Source of the DNA: Paraburkholderia sp. UYCP14C
Lineage (GTDB): Bacteria; Pseudomonadota; Gammaproteobacteria; Burkholderiales; Burkholderiaceae
Assembly (NCBI RefSeq): GCF_004197395.1
Contig: NZ_SELS01000013.1
Coordinates: 1 to 64,000, forward strand
Length of the DNA: 64,000 nt
Direction of reading: 5' to 3'
The translations under genes were made by a program, and so were the position numbers. This document shows, piece by piece, positions 26,511-35,895 of the stretch. How positions within the stretch are numbered: position 1 is the stretch's first letter; the number at the start of each line of letters is the position of its first letter. The notes beneath the pieces were generated by a model. That model saw nothing but the letters and a program-made list of their open reading frames with translations. It was not told where the DNA came from and did not search any database.

Positions 26511-26592
26511 TCGGGTGGCTGCCGGGACGCGCACGATGATCCTGTCCGCGCGCAATGACGCCGCGCGGCGCGTTTCGAGAGGAGCCCCTGCC

Positions 26593-27201
26593 ATGCAGAA
26601 ACACCTGATCGTGGTCGCGCACCCGGTGGAAGACAGCTTCACCATGAGCGTGACGCGCGCCTACCTTGGGGAACTGGTCCGGATAGGCCATGACGTGCGC
26701 GTTCACGACCTGTACCGGATGGGGTTCGATCCCGTGCTTTCCGCGCAGGAATTGACCGAGGGCATCGATGCGCGCCTTCGCATGGCCGACGTCCTGATCG
26801 CGCAGAAAGACGTTCTCGCGGCGGATGTCTTGACCGTCATCTATCCACTCTGGTGGATGGCGATGCCGGCGATGATGAAAGGCTACATTGACCGCGTGTT
26901 CAGCCGGGGGTTCGCGTATGAGACGCAACCGGACGGCGTGCACGGTCTGCTGTCAGGGCGCCGCGCCGTCGTGGTGACCGTCTCGGCCGCACCGCTGGCT
27001 TCTTTCGTTGAGGACGGCCGATGGCAAGCGATGCAGCTGCTGCAGGATACCCATGTTTTCCGCGCATCCGGTTTCGACCTGATCGGGCACCTGCATTTCG
27101 ACGAAGTCGGCCCGGCCACGCCGCCTGCGATGGCTGCCAGTCGTTTCGCGCAGGTGCGTGAATTCGTTCGCGGGCATTTCGCGTCGGTGCCGGCGGCGTG
27201 A
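26593..27201 (+). CDS. NAD(P)H:quinone oxidoreductase, flavodoxin-like fold
   Basis: A 202-residue protein of the KefF/NQO1 type. The N-terminus (MQKHLIVVAHPVEDSFTMSV) is the FMN/FAD phosphate loop, VIYPLWWMAMPAMMKGYIDRVF is the diagnostic substrate segment, and GLLSGRRAVVVTVSAAP is the third flavin strand. It reduces quinones by two electrons and so helps dispose of reducing power. The ATG is fixed by GAGGAG and the FNR box at 26497 sits upstream. KefF-like ancillary subunits also exist, but no KefC-type channel is adjacent. Confidence 0.9.
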   Translation: MQKHLIVVAHPVEDSFTMSVTRAYLGELVRIGHDVRVHDLYRMGFDPVLSAQELTEGIDARLRMADVLIAQKDVLAADVLTVIYPLWWMAMPAMMKGYIDRVFSRGFAYETQPDGVHGLLSGRRAVVVTVSAAPLASFVEDGRWQAMQLLQDTHVFRASGFDLIGHLHFDEVGPATPPAMAASRFAQVREFVRGHFASVPAA

Positions 27202-27247
27202 GTGACAGGTCACGGGCCAGACGTGGCCGCAACGCGGGAGCACTGCC

Positions 27248-27478
27248 ATGTATCGCTTCTTTCGCAGATTCGAACGGTTGGCGTTCGGCATCGTGACGGT
27301 CTCGGCCATCGTATGCGCGGGGATTCTCGTCATCCACCGGTTCGGTGATGTGTCGGTGCCCGATTTCGTGTCCCGGGGCGCGGCGGATCCCCGTTTCCCG
27401 TTCGTGTTCGTTTGCGAGGACGTGAACGAGATGGACTCGTGCGAACAGATGCAGGCCGGGCGGACCGCGGCGGAATGA
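27248..27478 (+). CDS. Small membrane or exported protein
   Basis: A 76-residue protein 46 bp after the quinone reductase, with CGGGAG before its ATG. It has one hydrophobic segment (LAFGIVTVSAIVCAGILVI) after a basic amphipathic start, then a short soluble tail with two Cys (FVCEDVNEMDSCEQM). It is probably co-transcribed with the reductase. No family is recognised; it is short but supported by its ribosome site and composition. Confidence 0.55.
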   Translation: MYRFFRRFERLAFGIVTVSAIVCAGILVIHRFGDVSVPDFVSRGAADPRFPFVFVCEDVNEMDSCEQMQAGRTAAE

Positions 27479-27683
27479 ACGCCGGAGCGCTCATCCGGCG
27501 GCTAGACATCCACGGCTGAAGCCATTGGCGTTGACGCGCGCGCAACTCTCGGATTGCCGACGGTGGAAGCATCGAGCGGCCAGGCGGCAGCCTGTCGGAT
27601 CAGCGAACTCCCACTCCCGATCCTCCACGGCCGGGCGTTATATTCCGTTCAAAATCCCGCAAAACAATAAGCATGAAAGGCGA

Positions 27684-28592
27684 TTACCGAGTTCGCGGTG
27701 ATGCATGCACGACCATCGTGCCGATTCCACTGATCACGATTACAGCCATCCCTACGATGGTCCATAGGTCCGGAATCTTACCGAACAGCAGCCAGCCAAA
27801 GAAAGTGGCGAAGGCAAGCTGCGCATAGCCGAACGGAGTCAGCACGGCAAGCGGCGTTCTTCGCAAGGCCTGAAGCATAAGGAGATGACCCGAAGTGGCA
27901 AGCGACGCCATCAAAATGACCAATAACCAGCTTCCCGCCTTCACGTCATGAATTGTGGGAAGAAGAGCAGCCTGATCGACCCATAAAAGCGACGCTAGTG
28001 CGATGCTCGCTATCAGGGCTGTGAAGAAATTGGTCGTAACGGGGTCGCCAGCCATCGACAACTTGCTTGAGACAACCTGGAAACACGCAAAGGTTGTGGC
28101 AGCACCGATAGGAAACGCTACTGCCCAACTGAACTGGCCGCTTCCGGGCCTGACGACGATCAGCATCCCGACGAAGCCAAGCGTAACCATGAACCACTTT
28201 GCCTTGGAGACTTCCTCGTTGAGCAGAGTCGCCGCGAGCAACGTTGAAATGAGTGGTGCCATCATCGCCAGCGACGTGGCGACTGGTAATGCCAACAGAC
28301 GCAAGCCGGCAAACGTGCAGGCTGAATTGAGAAGCAGGAGAAACGCACGCAACACCTGGAGCCTCAGCGTGCCGATGTGCCCGAAACGACTCATGCCGTG
28401 TCTGGCCTGCCAGGCGCCAAGGGCGATTGTCTGGAAGATGTAGCGTCCAAGAAGAATGGCTGTCAACGGGACCGCTGTCCCGATGACCTTGACGACGGAA
28501 TCACTTGCAGCGAACGTCGCGGTCGTGACTACCATCAGGGCGACGCCGGCTTCGGCTGTCATTGGGACGTTTGCTAAGCGGTTGAGAACCAT
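27684..28592 (-). CDS. EamA (DMT family) transporter
   Basis: A 302-residue inner-membrane protein with ten predicted helices in two EamA repeats. Features are PLTAILLGRYIFQTIAL, LNSACTFAGLRLLALPVATSLAMMAPLISTLLA at the end of repeat one, FVGMLIVVRPG, and in repeat two LLMLQALRRTPLAVLTPFGYAQLAFATFFGWLLFG. Members export metabolites, amino acids or drugs; the substrate cannot be read here. The ATG at 28592 has a weak ribosome site and an internal ATG at 28562 is possible. This gene lies outside the FNR-boxed cluster. Confidence 0.9.
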   Translation of the reverse strand: MVLNRLANVPMTAEAGVALMVVTTATFAASDSVVKVIGTAVPLTAILLGRYIFQTIALGAWQARHGMSRFGHIGTLRLQVLRAFLLLLNSACTFAGLRLLALPVATSLAMMAPLISTLLAATLLNEEVSKAKWFMVTLGFVGMLIVVRPGSGQFSWAVAFPIGAATTFACFQVVSSKLSMAGDPVTTNFFTALIASIALASLLWVDQAALLPTIHDVKAGSWLLVILMASLATSGHLLMLQALRRTPLAVLTPFGYAQLAFATFFGWLLFGKIPDLWTIVGMAVIVISGIGTMVVHASPRTR

Positions 28593-28914
28593 ACAATCTT
28601 CGATGCGCCGCCCCTTGGCAGGCAGAGGTTGAGACCGGTAAAAACTGTCGGCGAACGTTCTTGCCGATAGTGATTGGCGTCGCTTTCGAGCGTGGAATCG
28701 TGCATTGAAATTCCGTGCGTCACGATGGCTGTACGATGCCTTGAAGCCGGTGACATGCAGGGACCTCGACCATCAATGTGCATAGGCAACACACAACATA
28801 AGCGAGTGCACGGTGTTTGCACGTCACTATATTAGCAAGAGGCGCCCGTGAGATACTTCCTCTCCTCACGCACGCATAACCCGCCGCGTCTACCGCATTC
28901 AAACTGTCCCAGGC
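28593..28914. other. Divergent intergenic region
   Basis: These 322 bp separate the EamA gene and the PPC-domain gene. The stretch is somewhat richer in A and T and should hold both promoters. No FNR-type palindrome or RNA structure was recognised. Confidence 0.5.
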
Positions 28915-29319
28915 ATGCAAGCCCATCCTCTGCGACTCAGTCCCGGCGACGACCTTCGCGTCGCCGTCGAAGACGCGCTTCGCCAACGCAAACTGCAAGC
29001 CGCCTTCGTCGTCCAGGGTATCGGCAGTCTCCACGTTGCGGCGTTGAGATTCGCTGGCGCGGACGCGCCGACGGAAATCCGCGGCGACCTCGAGATATTG
29101 ACCCTCGCAGGCTCGGTCTCGCCCGATGGCGCTCATCTGCACATGTCGATCGCGGATGCGCGCGGACAGGTGTTTGGCGGTCATGTGGCGCGCGGCTGCA
29201 CGGTACGCACCACCGCCGAGTTGTTGCTCGTGTCGGTTCCAGGCTATTCGTTCGCGCGGGAGCCCGATCCGCAGACGGGTTATATGGAACTGGTGATTCG
29301 TGGTGGCGGCGCGCCGTAG
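28915..29319 (+). CDS. PPC/DUF296 domain protein
   Basis: A 134-residue single-domain protein of the plants-and-prokaryotes conserved (PPC, DUF296) family, related to the C-terminal part of plant AT-hook AHL proteins. The pattern QAAFVVQGIGSLHVAALRFA, DLEILTLAGSVSPDGAHLHMSI, then GGHVARGCTVRTTAELLL matches the trimeric beta-barrel fold. There is no AT-hook. Bacterial members are of unknown function. The N-terminal MQAHPLRLSPGDDLR start is typical of family members. Confidence 0.9.
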   Translation: MQAHPLRLSPGDDLRVAVEDALRQRKLQAAFVVQGIGSLHVAALRFAGADAPTEIRGDLEILTLAGSVSPDGAHLHMSIADARGQVFGGHVARGCTVRTTAELLLVSVPGYSFAREPDPQTGYMELVIRGGGAP

Positions 29320-29373
29320 CCCGGTTCCACCTGATCACGCGAAGGCGGCATCACGTTGCGCGCCGCTAGCCGT

Positions 29374-29985
29374 TCAACGTCCCGCCAACATCCGCCCGCC
29401 GACTCCCACCAACAGTACACCCGCCGCCGTATCGAGCACGGCCTTGCGCCGAACCAGCGTGCGCCGAACCGCCGGATGCGATGCAAGCAACGCCATCGCG
29501 CAGTACCACGCGCACGAGATGCCGATCGACAGCGCCACGACCGCGATATCGAGCCACAGCGGCGCATGCGCCGGCACCATCAACGCGAAGATGCTGCCGT
29601 AGAACGCGACGGATTTCGGGTTCGTCATGCTGACGAAATAGCCTTTCTTCGTCGCGGCCCAACCGGACGCGGTGCTGTTGACGTCCGCGGACAACGGCCG
29701 CCGCGCGGTCACGATCATCTTGATGCCTAGCCAGATCAGGTAGAGCGCGCCGGCGATGCGCAGCACGGCCCCGAGCCAGCTGACGTGCGTGACGATCAGA
29801 CTCAGTCCCGCGATCGCAATCAACGCCCACGTGCCGGACGCGGCGGCGAGCCCAAGGCCGGTCATCATGCCGGCGCTGCGCGACGCAACGGCCGTCGACG
29901 TGACGATCAGAAAGTTGGGTCCCGGGCTCGCGACGCTGAGCAACAGGACGCCCGCAAGCGCAAGCAGGATGTTGACGGAATGCAA
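29374..29985 (-). CDS. LysE/RhtB family amino-acid exporter
   Basis: A 203-residue inner-membrane protein with six helices. The family signature SPGPNFLIVTSTAV follows the first helix, and GALYLIWLGIKMI, KKGYFVSMTNPKSVAFYGSIFAL and a final GVLLVGVGGRMLAGR helix are present. It exports amino acids or similar metabolites. The start is TTG at 29985 (LHSVNILLALAG) with AGGGGA 6 nt upstream; the longer upstream frame reads as non-protein. Length agrees with the family's usual 205-210 residues. Confidence 0.9.
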   Translation of the reverse strand: MHSVNILLALAGVLLLSVASPGPNFLIVTSTAVASRSAGMMTGLGLAAASGTWALIAIAGLSLIVTHVSWLGAVLRIAGALYLIWLGIKMIVTARRPLSADVNSTASGWAATKKGYFVSMTNPKSVAFYGSIFALMVPAHAPLWLDIAVVALSIGISCAWYCAMALLASHPAVRRTLVRRKAVLDTAAGVLLVGVGGRMLAGR

Positions 29986-30611
29986 GATGAATCCCCTGTG
30001 GTGGGCTGGGTGTGGGTTCGAGCGACCGCCCCGACTTTCATCATACCGGCGCAGCTTCATGCGTCGTCGCCGCCGGTGCGCGCGCACATGCGCTTGCGCG
30101 CAGGCATCCCTTTGTAACATTTGACCTTTCGATGCGCTTCCGACCCTCTGACCGCGTCCCTGATATTGGGAGGTCGGGTTTACTGTAATTGAAAGAGCGC
30201 CGCCTTCTAAAGCATGATCCGTCGTACGTTGTACGATGAATTTAATTGTTGCCCGACAACCTGATCCGCGAGCATGCGGAGACGATTGTCTGCGAGCCCG
30301 TCGCGTGGCCGGTTCGCAACCAGAAAATAACCTTCGAGGCGCAGGCCCAAGCTGGGCCAAGCACCACCTCTGCCATGCGCTCTTGAGATCCGGCTTGGGG
30401 CTGGGTCGTTGCGTCGATATAAGTTGCGCGATGTTTGGTTTTCGGCCGTCGCGCGTCGAGTGGAAGCTCCGGATTTGAGGTTATAACTTATACGATGTCT
30501 TATAACAAACATTGATGCTCCACATGCCCTGACGCCTTCCCGTCGCATTCGCGCGAGGAGAGCGAGGCCTGCCAGGAACACGCACTGGACCCACTCCCAA
30601 GGAGATAACTT
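29986..30611. other. Regulatory region upstream of the GH28 gene
   Basis: This 626-bp stretch has no supported gene. It contains a perfect palindrome at 30222-30236 and, nearer the GH28 gene, an A/T-rich stretch with TTATAAC repeated at 30481 and 30500, which may form a promoter or operator. Confidence 0.5.
30222..30236. promoter_or_regulatory. Inverted repeat, candidate repressor operator
   Basis: TCGTACGTTGTACGA has perfect 6-bp arms (TCGTAC/GTACGA) around GTT. GntR/FadR-type regulators of uronate metabolism bind GTAC-containing palindromes of this sort, which would fit a pectin-degrading gene downstream; the assignment is inferred. Confidence 0.4.
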
Positions 30612-33260
30612 ATGAAGATGCGCTCAGTCCGAGAGTTTGGTGTACTCGGCCTGTTTGTTTTGACCGTCGCCGGTTGCGGTGCGGGCAATAACATTTCAGG
30701 TTCCAGTACCGGCTCGACCACGCCACCCACCAACCCGACCTCGCCGGCGTCCCCCGTCTGGACGCCCGGCCGCTACGCGGGCGATACGAATCTGCCGGAT
30801 TCGCCGTCGTTGCCCGCCGACACGCAGGTGTGCTCGACGCTCCAGGCAGCCAACAACCTGGTGAAGAACGCCGACGGCTCGCTGCCGGTCAGCTCGGACC
30901 CGACGCCGGCCGCTTACGGCGGCGCGACCACCGCGTTGAACAACCCCGACCAGGCGCGCATTCAGGCCGCGCTCGACGCGTGCGGCGCCGCCGTGGACGC
31001 GGAAGTCGGCGCGAAGATCACGCAGGCCGATCAGCAGGCAGCCGCCACGCAGCAGGCGGCCAATAACGCAAACGTCAACATCGCGGGGGCATCGAGCGAA
31101 ACGCTGTCGAACCCTTCCTACAAGGCCACCAAGTTCGCGGTGCGTCTCGTCAAGAACAGCAGCGGCGCGGGCAACGCGTTCCTGAGCGGTCCGCTGGTTC
31201 TGCCGTCGGGCGTCACGTTGTGGGTCGACGACGGCGTCACGCTGTTCGCGAGCCGCGACGTGGTCGTCTACGACAAGACCGCGGCGGATCGGCCGAATGC
31301 GATCACCTGCGGCGCCGCGATCAACAATCCGGCAGGGCTTCCCGCTCCGGCTGGCACCGCCAATGCGGGCGCGGCGACCATCTCGGGCACGAGCGGCATG
31401 CAGAACTGCTATCCGCTGATCCGCGGCACGCATACGGTCAACGCGTCGATCATGGGCACGGGCTCGATCGATGCGCGTGGCTACATGCCGCTCATCAGCT
31501 CGTCGCCGCAGTATCCGATGATCCGCTGGGCCACTGGCGTCACCGAGGCGTTCACGTATTCGGGCAACAACATCAGCGGCGTGACGACGCCGAAGTTCAG
31601 CTGCACGAACACGATCGCCGCTTACCGCGCAGGCACGCTCGCGCCGGAAGGCACCGCTTGCGACGTGGTCACCGCGATGGGCAAGACGACGCTGACCACG
31701 CCGGCCGTCACCTATGTGGTGAACCGCCAGGCAACCAGCATCCCGAGCGGCTACACGGTCAACGGCGGCGGTTGTACCGCGGGCACGGCCGGTTGCGCAC
31801 GCTGGGTGACGGCAAGCTGGTGGGATATCTCGTACCACGGCAATAAGGACATCGGCGGCGGCCCGTACAGCTTCCAGGGCAACCCCGGCATGCTGTGGAT
31901 GCAGCAGTCGAAGAACCTGTCGCTGTATCAGATCACGTTGCGCAACAGCACGTTCTTCACCGTCGAAGCGGACGGCGTGGACGGCTTCACCGTGTGGGGC
32001 ATCAAGATCATCACGCCGTTGCTGCCGGATGCGGCCAACCAGGCGGCGGTCGGCATGAACAACGACGGCTTCGACGGCGTCAGCGGTTCGTACTCGCATC
32101 TCTATACGGGCGCGACGATCGATGCCAGCTCGACCGGCGTGAAGAACACCGACGGTGTCGACCCGAGCGTTGCGGCAGGTCCGGAACACGCGGCTCTCGG
32201 CACGGGCAGCAAGACGACGTCCTCGGGACAGGTGTACTTCGACGGCTACGTGAAGAACGTCGCGATCGTGTACAACTTCCTGAGCCCGTCCGACGACAAC
32301 GTCGCGTTCAAGGGCGGTCTGCAGGATCCGCGTCCGGCATCGGCACACGGCGCGACGACGGCGGCCAACATGCTGTGGGCCATCGACGGTAACCGCGACG
32401 TTTCGTCGAACCGCACGTACGGCATCACGGTTGCGCACAACCACAACTACAACGGCCATGGTCTGTCGATCGGCAGCCCGACGAATGCAGGTGTGCGCAA
32501 CATTCACTTCTACGACAACTACTTCGACAATATCTACGACGGCAGCACCTCGTCGACGGATATGGGCGTCGTGGGCCTGCGTATCAAGAGCGGTCAGGCA
32601 CGCGGCGGCGACGTCAGCAACATCTACTACGACGGCGCATGTATGCGTGGTGTGAAGGACTTCCTCGTGTTCGACATGTACTACACGGGCCCGAGTGCTG
32701 ATCCGATCTCGTACACGGGGCTGGGCTGGTTGCCGCCGAGCTTCCACGACATCAACCTCAGCAACATCCGCATGATGAACATCCCGGCCAACAAAGCTGC
32801 GAGCAAGACCGGCGGCGGCGGCCTGACCTTCCGTGGTCTGCATGCCGACACGGCTTACGCCAATACGCAGAGCGTGATCCAGCTGAACCTGGATAACGTG
32901 GTCGCGGACAAGGACGTCGCGATGTCGATTGCGAACCTGAGCAAGCCTGTCGTGAACATCGGCGCGCTCGATGGCTCGACGCAATCGAAGGCCGCCAACG
33001 CCACGCTGAACCTGGGCGCCAACGTGAGCCTGATCGGTTCGTCGATGGCACACGGCACGGGCGGTATCCTGACGAACACGTCGAGCGGCGCGGGCAAGTA
33101 CACGACCCCGACGAACACGTTGAACCTGACCGTCAATGGCAGCGACGACGCTGGCGCGGCGGGCGACACGGATCCGGCGGCCACGATCGTCTCGCAGAAC
33201 GCGAAGATGCAGCTGTGCGATCAGGCTGCGTCCTGGCCGGTGTTCCCGAATGTGAAGTAA
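30612..33260 (+). CDS. Glycoside hydrolase family 28 (polygalacturonase-like) lipoprotein
   Basis: An 882-residue exported protein. The first 20 residues are a lipoprotein signal (VLTVAGC, lipidated Cys), followed by a Thr/Pro/Ser-rich linker. The GH28 right-handed beta-helix signatures appear in order: NTDGVDP, SPSDDNVAFKGG, YNGHGLSIGS and VGLRIKSG, giving the catalytic Asp set, His and RIK. Family enzymes hydrolyse alpha-1,4-galacturonan or related pectins. At 882 residues it is about twice the usual core, with a long N-terminal extension and an inserted stretch. AAGGAG precedes the ATG and a terminator follows the stop. Base composition matches its neighbours. Confidence 0.9.
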   Translation: MKMRSVREFGVLGLFVLTVAGCGAGNNISGSSTGSTTPPTNPTSPASPVWTPGRYAGDTNLPDSPSLPADTQVCSTLQAANNLVKNADGSLPVSSDPTPAAYGGATTALNNPDQARIQAALDACGAAVDAEVGAKITQADQQAAATQQAANNANVNIAGASSETLSNPSYKATKFAVRLVKNSSGAGNAFLSGPLVLPSGVTLWVDDGVTLFASRDVVVYDKTAADRPNAITCGAAINNPAGLPAPAGTANAGAATISGTSGMQNCYPLIRGTHTVNASIMGTGSIDARGYMPLISSSPQYPMIRWATGVTEAFTYSGNNISGVTTPKFSCTNTIAAYRAGTLAPEGTACDVVTAMGKTTLTTPAVTYVVNRQATSIPSGYTVNGGGCTAGTAGCARWVTASWWDISYHGNKDIGGGPYSFQGNPGMLWMQQSKNLSLYQITLRNSTFFTVEADGVDGFTVWGIKIITPLLPDAANQAAVGMNNDGFDGVSGSYSHLYTGATIDASSTGVKNTDGVDPSVAAGPEHAALGTGSKTTSSGQVYFDGYVKNVAIVYNFLSPSDDNVAFKGGLQDPRPASAHGATTAANMLWAIDGNRDVSSNRTYGITVAHNHNYNGHGLSIGSPTNAGVRNIHFYDNYFDNIYDGSTSSTDMGVVGLRIKSGQARGGDVSNIYYDGACMRGVKDFLVFDMYYTGPSADPISYTGLGWLPPSFHDINLSNIRMMNIPANKAASKTGGGGLTFRGLHADTAYANTQSVIQLNLDNVVADKDVAMSIANLSKPVVNIGALDGSTQSKAANATLNLGANVSLIGSSMAHGTGGILTNTSSGAGKYTTPTNTLNLTVNGSDDAGAAGDTDPAATIVSQNAKMQLCDQAASWPVFPNVK

Positions 33261-33313
33261 GCGTGGTTGCTTGAAAGACCAGGACCCGCGGTGTCAGGCT
33301 GCGGGTCTTCTTG

Positions 33314-33345
33314 AAGCCTCACGGGTGACCGTGGGGCTTTTTTCT
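33314..33345 (+). terminator. Rho-independent terminator after the GH28 gene
   Basis: An 11-bp stem (AAGCCTCACGG / CCGTGGGGCTT, one G-T pair) with a GTGA loop is followed by TTTTTTC. A second hairpin (ACCCGC...GCGGGT) lies just before it. Confidence 0.85.
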
Positions 33346-33390
33346 TTTGGGGTAGGGCGGTTGTGTGTATCGATGCAGCCGCTAACCGGC

Positions 33391-33777
33391 TCACCGCCAC
33401 AACGCCAGACACAACCCAATCCCCGCCGCATATGTCCCGACCGCACCGACGAACCGCAACGGATTAGGCTTGGCCATCGTCGGAAATGCAACCAGCCCGA
33501 CGACGAGCAAGCACCGGCACACGGTCGCGATGACCATCAGCGACACGGTCACCACGGACGGCGATCTCGCGCCGAGAAAGAGAAACAGCACCGCGAGAAA
33601 CGGCGCATATTCCGCCGTATTGCCATGGGCCCGCACCAGCTTGTGCAGCAGATTGGCGGGATCGTCGGCACAGCCCGACGTGGCGCCTTCCCGGAAGCGC
33701 ATCATCGACACCGACAAGCCGAGGCCGAACAACAGCAGCCCCAACACCGCTACACATCCGAGCGCAATGTTGTTCAT
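33391..33777 (-). CDS. MAPEG family membrane protein
   Basis: A 128-residue protein with four predicted helices. The MAPEG signature is clear: R.REGATSGCADDPANLLHKLVRAHGNTAEYAPFLAVL, then a C-terminal VGTYAAGIGLCLAL. Eukaryotic relatives are glutathione-dependent eicosanoid enzymes and microsomal transferases; bacterial members have no settled substrate. The ATG at 33777 follows GAGGAG at a rather long spacing. Confidence 0.88.
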   Translation of the reverse strand: MNNIALGCVAVLGLLLFGLGLSVSMMRFREGATSGCADDPANLLHKLVRAHGNTAEYAPFLAVLFLFLGARSPSVVTVSLMVIATVCRCLLVVGLVAFPTMAKPNPLRFVGAVGTYAAGIGLCLALWR

Positions 33778-33890
33778 GGCAACGCGGCTCCTCGTCAGGC
33801 AATCGACGCACACCTGTCGGGTGACATCATGCGACTCCTATCCTATTTCCGTACGCGCCGGCACGCGAGGTCCGCACGGCTGGCGCCGGC

Positions 33891-33936
33891 AAAAACGACT
33901 GCGCCGCGATCGTTACAGCACTGATCGCGGCGCAGT
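33891..33936 (-). terminator. Rho-independent terminator of the phosphodiesterase gene
   Basis: A perfect 13-bp stem (CTGCGCCGCGATC / GATCGCGGCGCAG, 33899-33911 and 33923-33935) with an 11-nt loop is followed on the minus strand by TCGTTTTT. Confidence 0.85.
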
Positions 33937-33967
33937 TCGCTACTCAAATACGGCGACTACCCAGTAC

Positions 33968-35647
33968 TCAGTCGCGATCGGATTCCGGCAGCGGACGCGT
34001 GCCTTCGAGCGCGACCGAATTCAGCAGCTGAGGGTTCAGATCGAGCAGACGCAAGATCGTCGGTGCGACCTGCGTGGTCAGCACGCGCTCGTCGTTGACC
34101 TGTCCGGCGTGATGCGAATGAGGCACGTACATCACGAGACCCAGATGGCTGTCGTCGGGCGCGTTGCCGCCATGCTCTTCATCCTTCGACGTGCTCGACG
34201 TGTAGATGACGCCCGGATTCGGCTGAACGATGATGTCCGGCGTGCGGCCGCGCGACGGATCGCCGAACCGGTTCGCCAGTTGCGGGCCCGACAGGATGTA
34301 CGCCTGCGGGCCGTCCGCGCAAATGCCCGGCGCGTTGCAGCTCAGATTGTCTTTCAGGGTCTTCACGACAGCGGCCGCCTGGCTTTGATCCCGCAGCCAG
34401 ATCAGACCGACGTCGTCGGTCTGCACGAAGCCGGTGCCGACGAGTCCGGTGCCGTCGTTGAGGTTGCCGCTCTTCGTCGCGGCCTGCCCAAAATTACCCG
34501 CCGAATCCAGGTAGTTGCTGGTTTCGAGCAGCTTGGTGAGCGTATCGCCGTTCTTCACGAGCTTCGAATGATCGGTCGGCGACTGGCCATGCTTCGCGGT
34601 CACGATGATCGCCGTCGACGAATAGAGACCGGTCTCCTTCAGTTCGGACACGATGCGTCCCAGCGCGTCGTCGAGATACGCGATCGCGCCGGTGACCTGT
34701 GGACCCGGCGTGAAACTCGCATCGAGATAGCCGCCGCCCGTCGCGACCGTGGCCTTCTGCGCGACGCTCAGCGTCTGGAAGTTGGCGCCGAACACGGTCG
34801 GGACCGGGACGCTCTTCTTACCGGTCGAATCCTTGCCGTTGATCTCGCGGAGCAGCGATCGCACATGGTAGTTGTCGAACTTCTCCGTGTGCGTGTACGT
34901 GTCGAGGTAGTACGTGTTGGTATCCGGATCGATCGAATTTATTTCGGTGCGCGAAAGATCGTCGACGCCCGCGCCGGACGGTCCGTTGAGCCAGTCGTAG
35001 CCCCACGCGTGTTTGTCGGCCCAGGCGGTGCGCGCGCCTTTCACGTTGCCCTTGATCACTTCGAAGACCGTGTTGGTCTTCAGATAGTTATGCGGATAGA
35101 CGGGCGTACAGACGCCATTGACGAGCGCATTCGGAATCGCTTGGGGATTGAACGCGCCGCCGCCGTCGAGATGGATCAGCGCGCCGCCGTTCTCGCCGTC
35201 GATACCGGTCGTTTCATCGAAGACGACGTTCCAGCCGGTCGGGCCCGTGCAATTGGTATCGGACGGTGCATAGAGCGTGCGGTCGTAGGAGACGTCGTAG
35301 AACAGGCCCGCCGACTTCGGCGAGCCGCCGGTCACGAGCGCGGCGAGGCCCGGAAACGAATCCGACAGTCCCGGCGTGTGCGCGTTCGTATAGGTGGTGC
35401 CCGACTTCGCGAGCAGCGCCAGGTTGGGGCACGTGTTCTCGCCGATGCAACGCGCGACGTCCTGCTGATGCAGACCGTCGAAGCTGATCAGCAGCACGTG
35501 CTTGACCGACGTGCGATCGCGATCGTTGTCGCGGCCGTGGTCGTGATCGTCGCCGGCGGTCGCGACTGCCGAGTACAGCCCTGCAAGCAAGACGACGGCT
35601 GCGCACATTGCGCTTTGCTTACGCTTCCATTTCGTGATCGGTTTCAT
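33968..35647 (-). CDS. Exported alkaline-phosphatase-superfamily phosphodiesterase
   Basis: A 559-residue protein with a signal peptide (MKPITKWKRK, hydrophobic about 12-30, cleavage near TAG/DD) and a His/Asp-rich linker. The type I phosphodiesterase/nucleotide pyrophosphatase core follows: HVLLISFDGLHQQD (metal Asp), SDSFPGLAALVTG (Ser/Thr nucleophile region), YLDDALGRIVSEL, VTAKHGQSPTDH and DDSHLGLVMYVPHS. It should cleave phosphodiester or phosphomonoester bonds in the periplasm or outside the cell; the substrate is unknown. It is monocistronic with its own terminator. Confidence 0.9.
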   Translation of the reverse strand: MKPITKWKRKQSAMCAAVVLLAGLYSAVATAGDDHDHGRDNDRDRTSVKHVLLISFDGLHQQDVARCIGENTCPNLALLAKSGTTYTNAHTPGLSDSFPGLAALVTGGSPKSAGLFYDVSYDRTLYAPSDTNCTGPTGWNVVFDETTGIDGENGGALIHLDGGGAFNPQAIPNALVNGVCTPVYPHNYLKTNTVFEVIKGNVKGARTAWADKHAWGYDWLNGPSGAGVDDLSRTEINSIDPDTNTYYLDTYTHTEKFDNYHVRSLLREINGKDSTGKKSVPVPTVFGANFQTLSVAQKATVATGGGYLDASFTPGPQVTGAIAYLDDALGRIVSELKETGLYSSTAIIVTAKHGQSPTDHSKLVKNGDTLTKLLETSNYLDSAGNFGQAATKSGNLNDGTGLVGTGFVQTDDVGLIWLRDQSQAAAVVKTLKDNLSCNAPGICADGPQAYILSGPQLANRFGDPSRGRTPDIIVQPNPGVIYTSSTSKDEEHGGNAPDDSHLGLVMYVPHSHHAGQVNDERVLTTQVAPTILRLLDLNPQLLNSVALEGTRPLPESDRD

Positions 35648-35828
35648 GTCTCGTCCTTTTGTTTGACAACGAATTTGGGTAAAGCCGGACGAATTTGAAC
35701 CGTTAAAAAGTCATTTGCGTGAACTGGGGTTTTTATTTGGTAATACTGAGCTCTTAAGGTTTTGTTAAGCTAAGCGTGATCCATCTGGGGCGCATGCGCG
35801 GTGCGTGATGTGCGTGAGCCATCGCGCA

Positions 35829-35862
35829 TAAAAAACGGCGCGGTTTATCGCAACCCGTGCCG
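35829..35862 (-). terminator. Rho-independent terminator of the deaminase-fold gene
   Basis: On the minus strand CGGCACGG and CCGCGCCG form an 8-bp stem (one wobble) around an 11-nt loop, followed by TTTTTT. Confidence 0.75.
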
Positions 35863-35895
35863 CTTCGCTGCTCGGTAGTCAAATACCGCCAGGTG

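Noticed and set aside
29971..29985. GTTGACGGAATGCAA as a possible FNR box
   Set aside because: The right half-site (TGCAA) does not match RTCAA and the sequence lies at the LysE start codon.
30696..33053. A 785-codon open frame on the minus strand opposite the GH28 gene
   Set aside because: High-GC antisense frame: it is rich in Arg, Val, His and Ala with no domain, and the plus strand carries a clear GH28 enzyme with signal peptide and ribosome site.
33470..35698. A 742-codon open frame on the plus strand opposite the phosphodiesterase gene
   Set aside because: Arg/Val/Glu-rich antisense composition without motifs; the minus strand has complete metal-site motifs and a signal peptide.
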